This document shows, piece after piece, positions 11,901 through 22,600 of a stretch of DNA of 64,000 bases; position 1 is the stretch's first letter, and every line of letters begins with the position of its first letter. The notes under the pieces were generated by a model. The model saw only the letters and a list, made by a program, of their open reading frames with translations, made no database searches and was not told the origin of the DNA. This DNA comes from Cololabis saira. Lineage: Eukaryota; Chordata; Actinopteri; Beloniformes; Belonidae. Location: contig NC_084592.1 of NCBI RefSeq assembly GCF_033807715.1, positions 27,007,501-27,071,500 of the forward strand, written 5' to 3'. A program made the position numbers and the translations under genes.

Positions 11901-14117
11901 CAATATATAACAAACATACAATCATGGAATGCAAACATACAATGCCAGGGGTTATTGTAAACAAAACACAAAAGAACTGAGAATGGGGCAAACAAGTAAA
12001 AAATGAAATAAATATATAAATTATAGAAAGATTTCGGGGCATACATTAAACGTCTTATCTATTGCGCTGTAATTTATTGCTCACTGTTGAAACACGTGCG
12101 GTGACTATAGCGGCTATTGCGCATGTGCGATTCTCAGCAGAGATAAGAAGGAAGGAGATGCTTCATTCTGATTTTAAAAAAAGAAAAAAGAAAAATTCTT
12201 GACAATTAAATTCACTGACGACTATTTTTTTTTACTATCAATCGTTGCACCCCTAGTTTAACATAAGAAAAACTAAAAGGGCGAGTAAAGGTTTAAGTCC
12301 ATAAGCTGATGTTCACATTGTAGAGAAAATTAGATTTATTTGGAAAATGCTTGGACTGATTCATGATTTCTAGATAACGAGTCAAAATATGGTAAACAAG
12401 GGATAACTCTTGATGATATTGTGTCTTAGTTAAATATCCAGTTCAACGGTGATGGCCATATGGTTGAAAATGATTGTTTTTGTATGCAGGCATTCCTTAC
12501 AGAAGAGGATATCTACTGTACGGTCCCCCGGGATGTGGAAAGAGCAGCTTTATGTGAGTGAGTTTGTGTTGTTGTTCCTGTTTTGTGTTACTGAAACTCA
12601 TCAGCAACTCGCGTGCAACTTCACCTATTTGGGGCTTGTTTGCTTTCAGCACGGCATTGGCAGGTCAGCTCGGCTACAGCATCTGTCTGATGAGTCTGAG
12701 CGACCGGACCCTTTCGGATGACCGTCTGAATCACCTCCTGACTGTGGCGCCGCAGCAAAGCATCATTCTGTTGGAGGATGTGGATGCTGCCTTCGTGAGC
12801 CGAGAGTTGCTTCCTACTGAGAGTAAGTAGCAGAAAGGGTTAGCAGTTTTTAGTTTGATCCAAATACCAGCTTGAATATAATAGTAGTGTTTAGTTTTGT
12901 CTGTTTTAAAACATCACATCTTTTCATTTATACAACGGCTCCAATTTGGGGTTCAGAAGAGGTTAAAATTCAGATAATGTGAAATTATCGTCATGCTGAG
13001 AAGCTCTGTCTTTGTGTTTGTCTCTGCGGTGAGATTGGACTTCCAGTCATCGATGTTTGTTTTCTGCCCTCTCAGACCCTCTGGCCTACCAGGGGATGGG
13101 AAGACTGACCTTCAGTGGTCTGCTCAATGCACTTGATGGAGTGGCTTCATCTGAGGCCAGAATAGTTTTTATGACCACCAACTATATCGACAGGTATTGT
13201 TGGAAGAAAAAGGCGTGAATTTTCTTGGGTATTAATGACATTTTTGTGACATGTTTTCATCAAAATAACACAAGGATAATTCTGCCCTGATTTCAGTCTG
13301 TGATATCATTATACTATGGAAATTTTAATGGTTGAGATTACTAGACAATATATTTTCAGACTTAGGTGGTTTCACTCTTGAAATGGCATAACAAAAAAAT
13401 TGGGGAGAAAAGTGTGTAAGTGTGATAGATGTCAATATTTTTAAGCTTTTTTTAATTTCAACCACCAAAAAGCAGGTAATATATTTAAAAAAATTATACA
13501 TTCAGGCAATTTGTTGAGGAACCCTGATAGTAGTTAACTGAATGATGTAATCTAGACAAAAAAAGTCTGTATGTTGCCAAAAGTATGTTGTCTAGGTAGT
13601 TATAAGTTAACAAAAAAATCAGGGGGTCCAACCCTGGAAAATGTTTAGTTCAAAAAAACCATCACCAAAATGAATATTTACACCATGCCATTGCATTTTC
13701 CACATATACAATGAATGAATAGCAGTGTTGTGTCAGCTGACATTGACGTCGGTTTAAATAATAGTTTCAATAATAGTTTTGATATCACTGGTGAGTTTGA
13801 CACCCATCATGGAACATTTTTTGTGATGTTGACATCCACTTTTACCTTTAATCTCCACACACAGGTTAGACGCAGCGCTCATTCGACCCGGCCGTGTTGA
13901 TCTGAAGCAGTATATCGGACACTGCACCCACTGGCAGCTCAGCCAGATGTTCCGGCGGTTCTACCCGGACGAGCCCACCTCGGAAGCAGAGCGGTTTGCG
14001 GACCTCGCCTTAGCCGTCGACTGTGAGATCAGTGCCGCTCAGGTGCAGGGACACTTGTTGCTGCACAAAAAGGATCCTGCAGGGTCCATAGACAATGTAG
14101 CCCAACTAAAAGGATGA
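8951..14117 (+). CDS. bcs1l: Mitochondrial chaperone BCS1 (AAA ATPase)
   Basis: Seven coding exons: 8951-9270, 11187-11326, 11410-11604, 12490-12553, 12650-12822, 13076-13193 and 13865-14117. All junctions use GT/AG and the phases agree, giving 420 codons against 419 in human. BCS1L is an inner-membrane AAA ATPase that moves the folded Rieske iron-sulfur protein across the membrane during complex III assembly. The N-terminus has the hydrophobic segment (about residues 14-32) and the basic BCS1-specific import region, with no cleavable presequence. Walker A is GPPGCGKSS at residues 230-238, and Walker B is IILLEDVD at 278-285. The conserved MTTN...[14 protein letters not shown] stretch crosses the last intron and carries the sensor and arginine-finger regions. 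The ATG at 8951 is chosen because MPLSDF starts vertebrate BCS1L; an in-frame ATG at 8936 is possible but not family-like. No key residue is missing, so it should be functional. Confidence 0.96.
9271..11186. other. bcs1l intron 1
   Basis: The intron contains an ATA/AAT microsatellite (about 9381-9416), the foldback element at 9483-9870, and 10240-10740, which resembles a degraded fish MITE interior (it includes GTTTTCAGTTGGTGACAGG). An AAAAAGTTGGGACACT motif at 9350-9365 may be the outer end of that older element, but no matching right end was found. Nothing coding was seen. Confidence 0.55.
9483..9870. mobile_element. Tc1/mariner-like foldback MITE
   Basis: The two halves of this 388-bp unit are near-perfect inverted repeats. 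The left end starts CAGGACCGTCTCAGAAAATT and the right end, reversed, starts CAGGACTGTCTCAGAAAATT. TA dinucleotides flank both sides (9481-9482, 9871-9872), as in Tc1/mariner insertions. It has no ORF. It lies in bcs1l intron 1. Confidence 0.85.
11605..12489. other. bcs1l intron 3, with a stranded hAT-like end
   Basis: Mostly unremarkable AT-rich sequence. At about 12238-12255 there is a hAT-like terminus (ATCAATCGTTGCACCCCTA) with no matching left end in the intron, so it is probably a truncated element. Confidence 0.4.
13194..13864. other. bcs1l intron 6
   Basis: AT-rich intron; I see no repeat or coding structure in it. Confidence 0.6.
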
Positions 14118-14150
14118 CGGGACCGGAGGAGGTTCAGAGACTGATTATTA

Positions 14151-14156
14151 AATAAA
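14151..14156 (+). terminator. bcs1l poly(A) signal
   Basis: AATAAA lies 34 bases after the bcs1l stop codon. Confidence 0.8.
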
Positions 14157-16637
14157 GAGAAATATGAAAAACACAAGCTTGCTGGGTCTTTTTTTTTTTA
14201 CATTTTAAGTTTCTTTTTTGTGCAACAGATGCTCTTTTCTGTGCTTGGAGAGATCGAGCACTAGATGTACTAAATGGGGGTGGAAGTTCTGGATGTGATC
14301 TAATAACGTGCTGGTTTGTGAATAAAAATGTATACTTTTATTTCAATAATGAGTAAAGCAGTCTACTGAGGGCATTGGGCACAAAAAGGCAGAACTTTTG
14401 TAAAGTGCTGCTGCATAAATAAATCTACCAGGCCATCATGCTTACTAAAGTTTCTGCTGATTTTAAAGCCGTTTGGCCCCATTTTAAAAGTCTTTATAGG
14501 TAAGATTACTACTAATGTTTAAATAAATGAATCCAAAGTAAGATTAAAAGAAAAGAATGATGGCTAATTTATTCAATGAGCTAAGTAGAGAAACAACAAA
14601 CATTTTATGTTGGAAACAAAATAGGAGGAAGGAAGAAATTATTTAATCTTGCCTCTACTTCCCCATTTACTCATTTATATTCATCTTTAATCTTAAACTG
14701 GTTTGGTCCCATTTGTTAGAAAACTAATTTCCAGCTTATTGTTGTAAGACTGAAAGCTTAAACTCACTGATTTTCAAATATTTGTTCCTCATGGCTCAGG
14801 ACCATGGATGACACAAAAGTGGTGTAATTATTATGTCATTAAACCCTAATGCTTTGTTTTAATAAGGAAAACACAACTAACTGAATAAATGACTATCATA
14901 GTTTTCTCTCCTCAAATTCTCTAAAAGGCAGCTGTTTTTCCAAAAGCAGGCAAGTAAACATGAATTTTGAACGACCTGAAAAACTGTACTTCTTGGAAAG
15001 CTTCCAGGACATCTGGAAAATACTTTATTCTGCTAAACTTGAACCGGTCGGCGGTGTCAGGATGAGGCCAAATGCAGATGAAAAATGCTCTGAGTGAGAA
15101 GAACAAACAGTTATGAATTATTACCAGAAGTTTTCATGTATGTAGCGTTGTGCACTGTTCCTTCAAGGCAAGCCATGGTTGTCATGGATTTGTGGGCAAG
15201 ATTGAAAAAATGTAGCAAGTTGTACTTTTCATACTTGTACTTCATGAAAGTTTTTGTTGTCAAACAACAAATGATAATATAAAGACCTGTAGAGACTTGT
15301 AACGATTTTCCGGTGTGTAATTTGCGTTCCCTCTGATTTTTGGAGTCAAATGTTAACACAACAGTGCTCACGCCTTTCCGTCACCAAATCTTCAGTCCAA
15401 AACATAAAGTCTTTTACTGCCCCTTCTTTCAAATTTGTTATATTGGTATTCATAGCATGACTTAAGCCATTGAAATTTAAAGAAACAGGAAAAACGCGTT
15501 ATATTGTCAACATTTGCTGATCGTGCTGAGCAACTGACTTCAGTTCTTTAATCTTTCACTGCACATGATTTCTGTGGCGGTAACGAGGTAGAAATTTGTG
15601 CAGGTGGCATGTTTGTGTGCGTAGCGGCAGAGAGCATCAAAAGTAATGGACATATTTCCATTAATTTCTTTGACGGGACACAGGATCTATGTTTTTTCGA
15701 AAAAAGCATAATTCTTGTAACTCGCCATATCTCGTCCTGCGAGACTTTTCTTCAAAACAACGAAAAAGAAAATCTCAACCTTGAAGAAAATGGACACAAC
15801 ATCTTTAGCAATTGACAAATTATTGTGATTTCTGCTACCGCTGTTGAGAAAATAGCCAGATGACGAAGGCAGTGGAGGATCATTCAAATGATTCTCTGAG
15901 AGAAATGGAGGAACAAGGTAGCTCTCTGTGTTTTGTTACTGTTTTGTTTTAAAGAGAAACAGACATGATGTCATCCAGAAATCCCTTACCCTACCTTTAA
16001 AGAAATGGTTTCTTGGGTTGTTTTACTTTGAAGTGGATTTTATCTTGTAAATCTAATATTCTATTTGCCCTTTCAATTAAGCAGACACATTTTGATAACA
16101 TTTTTAACCAATTTAGTGACCAGGAAGGTGAATATTGTTATAACATCTGGGTTTTCATGCCCAGTCCCAAAGATTATATAATCAAGAGAAATGCAAAGAA
16201 AGCATGCTTTCACATGATTGCAATTGGAAGGTTTCAGATTCCACAAGCAACAACAAGCTCCATTGTTGGAGATTTATCAGCCTATTATGGGGACATATTG
16301 CACAGGGTCAAGCCAGGGTGTTCACCTGATTTCTGTTGTTTTGTAGCTTTTTCCTGCTGAAAGACATGTACAGGATATATTTATATGGGAGCTGTGGGAT
16401 TTTGGGAATAAATTGCAGGCATTCATGAAGATTAACTGAATAAATGAAACAAGTCAAATAAAACTTAGTTTATAACAACCATTAAGCAACAATGCCTCAC
16501 TTTTTGTGTTTATGTGGCCTGATCCTTAAACGCTGGGCTGGAAGAGTTAAATAATCCGTAACAAGTGGCCCCTCCCCACTCAGCAAAATCTCTTGGAAGT
16601 AATATGAACCTCATCTATTTTCTATTCTACCCTCGCA
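14157..16637. other. bcs1l to cyp27a1 intergenic region
   Basis: No gene could be supported. A 115-codon plus-strand ORF (16013-16360) and a short possible exon-like stretch at 15861-15916 followed by GTAGCT were examined, but their phases do not join and neither resembles a known family. The cyp27a1 promoter should lie near the right edge, but no TATA or other element stands out. Confidence 0.5.
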
Positions 16638-19600
16638 ATGGCTGTGTGGCTGTCCTGGAGAGTAATGCCTAGGAATGCCAGCTGGCTGTCGCCATGCTAT
16701 CTTTCTAAGACCCAGGTTTGTATCAGGGGTGTGGGAAGTACTTCCTCCAGCCCAGAGCCCCTCTCTGCCTTACAGGACAAGCTTCGGACAGTGGAAGACC
16801 TTCCACAGGTCAGCTTCTCGGAGCTGCTCTACAGAGTCACATTTCAGGGTTTCTACAACCGTCTGCATGAACTACAGGTAGGCTGATAATTCTAATCTAT
16901 TGGGGTCTCAGATCCTACACATTCAATGGGTCTGTGACGTAGTGACGCATGTTTGTTTCAGCTTTCATCCAAAATTGTCAAAACCTTCTAAAAGCATAAA
17001 ACTCTGTGAGCTCCTGGTTGCTAAGTCGATCAACTGATCTTTTATTTAGGTAGGCTACTTGGATGTCTGTTATGTCTCCATTTCCTCCCCCAATGACCAT
17101 GTGCAATAACAAAAATGTTGGTCAAGTACCTGTGCCCTCCTCAGTAGCGGATCTATTTTACATGGGGGGGCAAACGGGTGGCAGGAGGTCTACAGGGTGA
17201 TGTGGGACAACATCAGCGCAGTATGAGGAAATTCCAATGTCTAGTCAAGGGGCAACTTTAGAAAAGAGCCTCCGTAAAGACTTTTGCTCACATGTCTGGG
17301 TAAAGTTCGACAACCTATTTTTTTTGTTAGAACAAATCTATAGAAGGAATTTTAGGGGTGTTGTCATCTTGAATTTTTTAGCTGGTTACCACTAGAGGCC
17401 CTAGAATATACACATTCTCAATTCAGGCATATGGTCAGTTTTGGTCAACCTGTACAATTTGTATGCATAATAGTCAAGATTAAAACATTGTATATCTAAG
17501 GAAATAGATAAAACAATACTAAAAAAGCCTTTATGAATCATATTGTAATATTTTAGCCAATATTGGATACAAAATATCACTTTTTTATAGACATTTTTGA
17601 CACAGAATTTCATAGAAAATGTGTTTATTCACACTTAACAGAAAACATCTTAATATATGTGGGTCCAGTAGCTGGTCTCCTTGTTTGAGAGAGGGGAGAG
17701 CATGTCAACTCGCTAGTTAATGAAAGACATGATATCTCTCGAACTGGTCAACAAGTTTATTGACATCATCATGATCCCGTTTGACTCTTGATGGAAGACA
17801 GTCTTTATGGGTATCTTCACCATCCTCATCCTCATGTGTCAGTCCAAAGAGTGATCTTGTATCCTCTGCCAGGGAAGCACGTTCATTGTAGGTGATGGAC
17901 CAGCGATTTCTCGCACTCTCATTTCTTGTGATGCCCACCAGTCTTCCAGCAACTTTTCCTGTTTTGTTGATGTGTTCAAGGCGAAGGTCAAAAGGCACCC
18001 CATTGAAGCTATGCTTGGTTTCTTTGGCAACAAAATCACCATCTAGAAATCCCTGATAAGCCTCTGGTGCTGTGTGGTCCAGATGTTCCATGTCTGCAAT
18101 GAATACAGTACCCCATCTTGTGTAATGAGTGTGATCATAAGCAGCGAACCAGGGCATCATGCTCTTGAATGCTGACATGTATAGCTTCCAATCTCCACAC
18201 CTGAGTGCCCGTGTGAATGCCAGGAGAATAGACACAAGCTCCATGTATTGTCTCCAGAAGGTGAAGGTTGGCTTGTCTTCATTGGCCTTGTCAAACTCTG
18301 CAATGAGATTCTGAACCTTACCGACTTCCAGCAAAAGCTCCTCATAACATGCTCCAGCTGTTTCAACATCTCAATTTCTTATGTGCTCTGATAGTGCACC
18401 TGCCAGCTCCAAGCACCCCTTGGTGATTGTGTATTCATTGTCTTCCACCCATTGGAGAAAGCTTGGCCACAAGATCTTCCAAAGTGGTTCAAAGACAAGT
18501 TTGTGTGCACGGGCTATGCGGTTCCATCCCTTTCCCATCATGATATTATCTGCTGTGTTCTTCCCAAACACACCGCTTTCCTCAAGGATGTCTCTCAGCC
18601 CTGAATCGGCAACATGATGGCCAATGACCTTTGCAAAGTTCATTTGCACATGAAAGCCACCCAAGAGGATCACCATGTTCTCACACTCCTTTTGATGGTG
18701 CCACTGAAGCATCTTTGCTTTACAATAAAGCTGCTCATCAAATGTTATGACTGTGTACTTTTGACCTAGGTTGTTGGTCATGTTATGGCAGTTTTTTAAT
18801 ACTGTCCAAAGTGTATGATAGTCATGCGCTGGAGAATTAATCATTGGCATCATTCCGTTCAGTCAAGCCAGAAAGTGAAGCCCTAAAAAGCATGGTGCAG
18901 AGCTCTAGCTAGCTTGCCTTGCTAGCTTGCCTAGCTACCTAGCTGCTTCAATTAGCATAACATCCCATTACTAGTTAGAATGCAAAAAAAAAGATGCTTA
19001 TTATGTGTGTGTTCAAAACGCCTATAAAAAAGTCATATTTTTTAACCAATATTGGACAAAATATAGCAATACAGTTAAAAAAAATGTTTCAATTAATGTG
19101 TTATCCATTTCCCTAAATATAAAATCTTGAACATTGAAGATTTTGCATATAAACTGTACATTTTTACCATTATTGTGACCATATGCATGAATTGAGTATT
19201 TGAATGTTACAGCGCCTCCAGTGGTCACCAGCAAAAAAATCCAAGATGACAAAACCCCTATTATTCTTCCTAGGGGTTCCTTCTAACAAAGAAATAAGGT
19301 TGTCAAACTTTACCCAGAAGCGTGAGCATAGTTATCAATCTTAGGGTTTGCCCCCTGACTAGTCTATATAAACTTCTTTTTGCAGCTCCTTGGGGTTTGG
19401 AGTTTGCACTGGTGCACCCCTAGGGAAGAGTATTAGGGCCACTGAAGAAAAAAAATACAATTCTGAGAAAAAAAGTCTGACTTTTTTTTCCACAGATTTT
19501 TCTTCAGCGGTCGTGATACTTTTCCTTACATCCCCTTTGCATTTTGATGTCTGAAAAAAATCCTTAAAAAAAACTGAGTGACAAAAGAATTTACCAAATG

Positions 19601-22600
19601 CATTTATCTACCACAGGATGTGGTTAATTGCAATTAGATAAAATAAGATGAATTGTAATGCTTCACACATCTAACCTTAAAACATTTTTTTTAAAGCATG
19701 TTATTTATTGAGTACAGTTATTTATGTTGCTACACTGGAATTTTGAATGGATAAGAAAAACATATCAATTGGTTCAGTTGAAATTGAGGGTAGTTCCTCT
19801 GACTCCCTACCACCTTTTTCCTTCTAATCTTCATCGCTTAGCTCTTCAGTTTCTGTCCCTTTTTTGAACCCAATACCCTATTGTCTTCATCCCGTCTTCT
19901 TCATCACTTTGTTGCTGCTCTGTTCCTCCCTCAGTGGCCAGGATATCAGCAAGCATATAGCAGACATCCACACAGACAGGTGGAAGCAAGCAGTGGGATG
20001 ATCAGAGGGGGTGACTGCAGGTCAGCATGCAGCTCCCAAAGCTCAGGCCTGCAAACATACACGAAAGAGAAAAAGGGGAAATTCTATTTTCTGATTGGCT
20101 GATAGGTCGATAACTCCAGACTGCTGCTCTGCGCTGTATGAGCGCTCAGCGTAGTCGGCCTTTGACTCGTAAAATGGGATGTTGGACATTTCTGTGCGGT
20201 GAAGTTCTCAGCATTTGAAAACGTGTGATTTTTAAGAGCCCTGCGATAAATTAACAATTCAGCCGTTCCCGGCTAGCTATTAACAGATGTAGGCTACTGA
20301 ACAGTTGGTTCCCGTTTGGTTTGAACATTTAACTTGTCCCCCATTGCCCGTGTACTGTACATCCGCCCCTGGCCCTCCTTTTTTATAGTAACCCAAGATA
20401 ACAACAGTCATGCTTCAGCTGATTTTTAGACTTTTCTCTTCTTGCAGAACGGGTTTTTTTCAGAGGTTTGGAGCATTTAGTCAGACTCTCTGCTTCTTCT
20501 CTGCTTATTGAATGTCAAGCAGGTGTTCAAAATGACACAGTGCAGTCAATTTGATTTAATGAGAACACTCTGATCGTATTAGTTACAGGTGCAGCAGTTC
20601 AAGTTTCTCTCTTTCCAACCTCATGCATTGTGATACTGCTTGCACGCACGTTTCTCTGTGCACTCATTTGTCACAAATTCACTGTGTCTGCCATCAGATC
20701 TATGAAAAGAAGCTATACGGACCCATATACAAGAGCGGACTTCAGTCGGTGGCCTTGAACACTCCTCAGTTACTGGAGGAACTCCTGAGAAGGGATGAGA
20801 AGTTTCCTTCCAGAGGAGACATGTCCCTATGGACGGAGTACCGCGATATGAAAGGACTTGGCTATGGACCTTTCACAGAGTAAGACATATTGAGTATTGC
20901 ACGTTTGTGAGGCACCAGAGCGGCCTCCCCACGTACAAGGGGATCAGGCAAACTGGACCTGGGTGATGAGGTGTAAAGGAGAGACCCCGCAGAGCGTGGA
21001 ATGCCAAAAAATAAGGCTTTTTATTGTGTGCAAAAAAGCACAAAGACATACAGGCGAAGGCAAAATCAGTATTCTAAAAAAAAAAATGGCACATTGAGTA
21101 TAGCCTCTCAACAAGCTACCTCCACTCAGCAGCCCCCTTTCTGGATAGCAGCCACTGGTTATGAAGCCAGGCAGGGTGGGGAGGTTGATTGGGCACAGGT
21201 GGGCCCAATCAGCAGAACCAGGTACACCTGTGTGCTGCTCCCCCGCAGACCACGCCCAATCCTCCACCCTGCCACACACATTTAAAAAAAGTCCGGTGAC
21301 GGTGAGAAGGGGAGGGGTTGCTCACTTTCTCACAGCGTTGTACACTGAAAGGGTTCATTTTAATTTCCCTGCAACCTGGCATTACAACGTAGAGTTTTAA
21401 ACAAAAGGGCATTGCAGAAAAACATCTGTCATGTGACTTAGATGACTGCTGCTGACCTTCTGCTGAGAAAGACACCATTCTCAGGTGGAATGCTGATGCT
21501 CCGTTTACTTAGATTGGATTAAATGAGTATCTAAAATGAATAGTTAACCTCATTTTTAACTGCATTATTCAGCTGAAGCCACCTTAATAAGAGCCAGTAT
21601 ATGTAGGTTAGTGTTTAAAACATACCATGAGTTAATCAAACTTTCAAGGAAACCTGCAATAGGACAACTGATGTATGTTATAAGTCACTCCTGAAAAGAA
21701 AGAGTGACTTATTTCCTGGTTAAGGATCTACTGTATCAAGGGCACGGTGGCGCAGCTGGTAGTGCAGCCGTCTCACAGCAAGAAGGTCTTGGGTTCGATT
21801 CCCACCGGGCAGAGGCGGTCCTGGCTACCTTTGCACCCTGGGTGAACTGTCCGCCCCCCCCCACGCAGCGAAAAAGAAAAAAAAACACATCACGTCAATG
21901 CACAGCCCTTGTGTAAATTACACTAATCCTTCACACATTCAAATGTATAACTAATGAATACATAAAAAAAATATACAATTAGGCTTAATCTGAATTAAGT
22001 GCTCAGACTGTAGCAGATTTTTTAACCTGGCTCTTTCACCACAGGTGTAAAGGGGTAAAGTGGAATCTAGAACTTTACTTTTTCTAGCCTTCTTTGCAGC
22101 AAAATCATCAATTACATAATCATACGAAATCTGTTGTGCAACTGTATGACTGATGCTGATGAAGGCGACTCCTGTGACATAGTGGGCCTCAAGTATGTTT
22201 TAATAAGCTTCAGCTTGGAAAAACGTTCTGCTTCCGCTACTGTCACTGGAAGGGTCGGACCAATTCTGAGTGCAGTCCACAGATTTGGGTAGATTTCTGC
22301 GAGCTCTTTCTCATGGATGAAAGTAAGCAGCTCAAGCAGAGTCATGGACTTTTACTACTTTATTACTACTTGGGTAGCAATGTGAGCTACCCTCACAAAA
22401 ACATGCAGCAGTCCTGGGCTATACACTGCCCCCTCTGGCCAACCGGAGCACCAGATGGGGTGGGGAGGATCCGGCCGGAATAACATGATCCTTCCACGCG
22501 CTACGTCCAGCCGGAGAAGCCCCACCCTGTCTGGTGAAAAGATGCGGCCTGCTCACTCCTCAGGTTAAGGAGGAGACCTGAGCTCAGTGCAGGGCCCTCC

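Larger units (their letters stand above)
17134..20379. mobile_element. hAT element with 8-bp TSD, carrying a nested second transposon
   Basis: The element runs 17142-20371. It is flanked by exact 8-bp direct repeats GCCCTCCT at 17134-17141 and 20372-20379. The ends are inverted: left CAGTAGCGGATCTATTTTAC, and right, reversed, CAGGGGCGGATGTACAGTAC. After removing the nested 2.1-kb insert (17245-19358), about 1.1 kb of hAT sequence remains with no transposase, so it was non-autonomous. It occupies most of cyp27a1 intron 1. Confidence 0.85.

Noticed and set aside
16013..16360. 115-codon ORF between bcs1l and cyp27a1
   Set aside because: No recognisable domain. A possible upstream exon ending at 15916 does not match in splice phase, so no gene model holds.
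17839..18369. Overlapping minus-strand ORFs of 67 and 70 codons in the CTAG element
   Set aside because: Out-of-frame shadows of the longer transposase-like frame.
21738..21810. Possible tRNA gene
   Set aside because: The A- and B-box-like motifs belong to a SINE head; the sequence does not fold into a complete cloverleaf with acceptor stem and is repeated at 55537 as part of the SINE.
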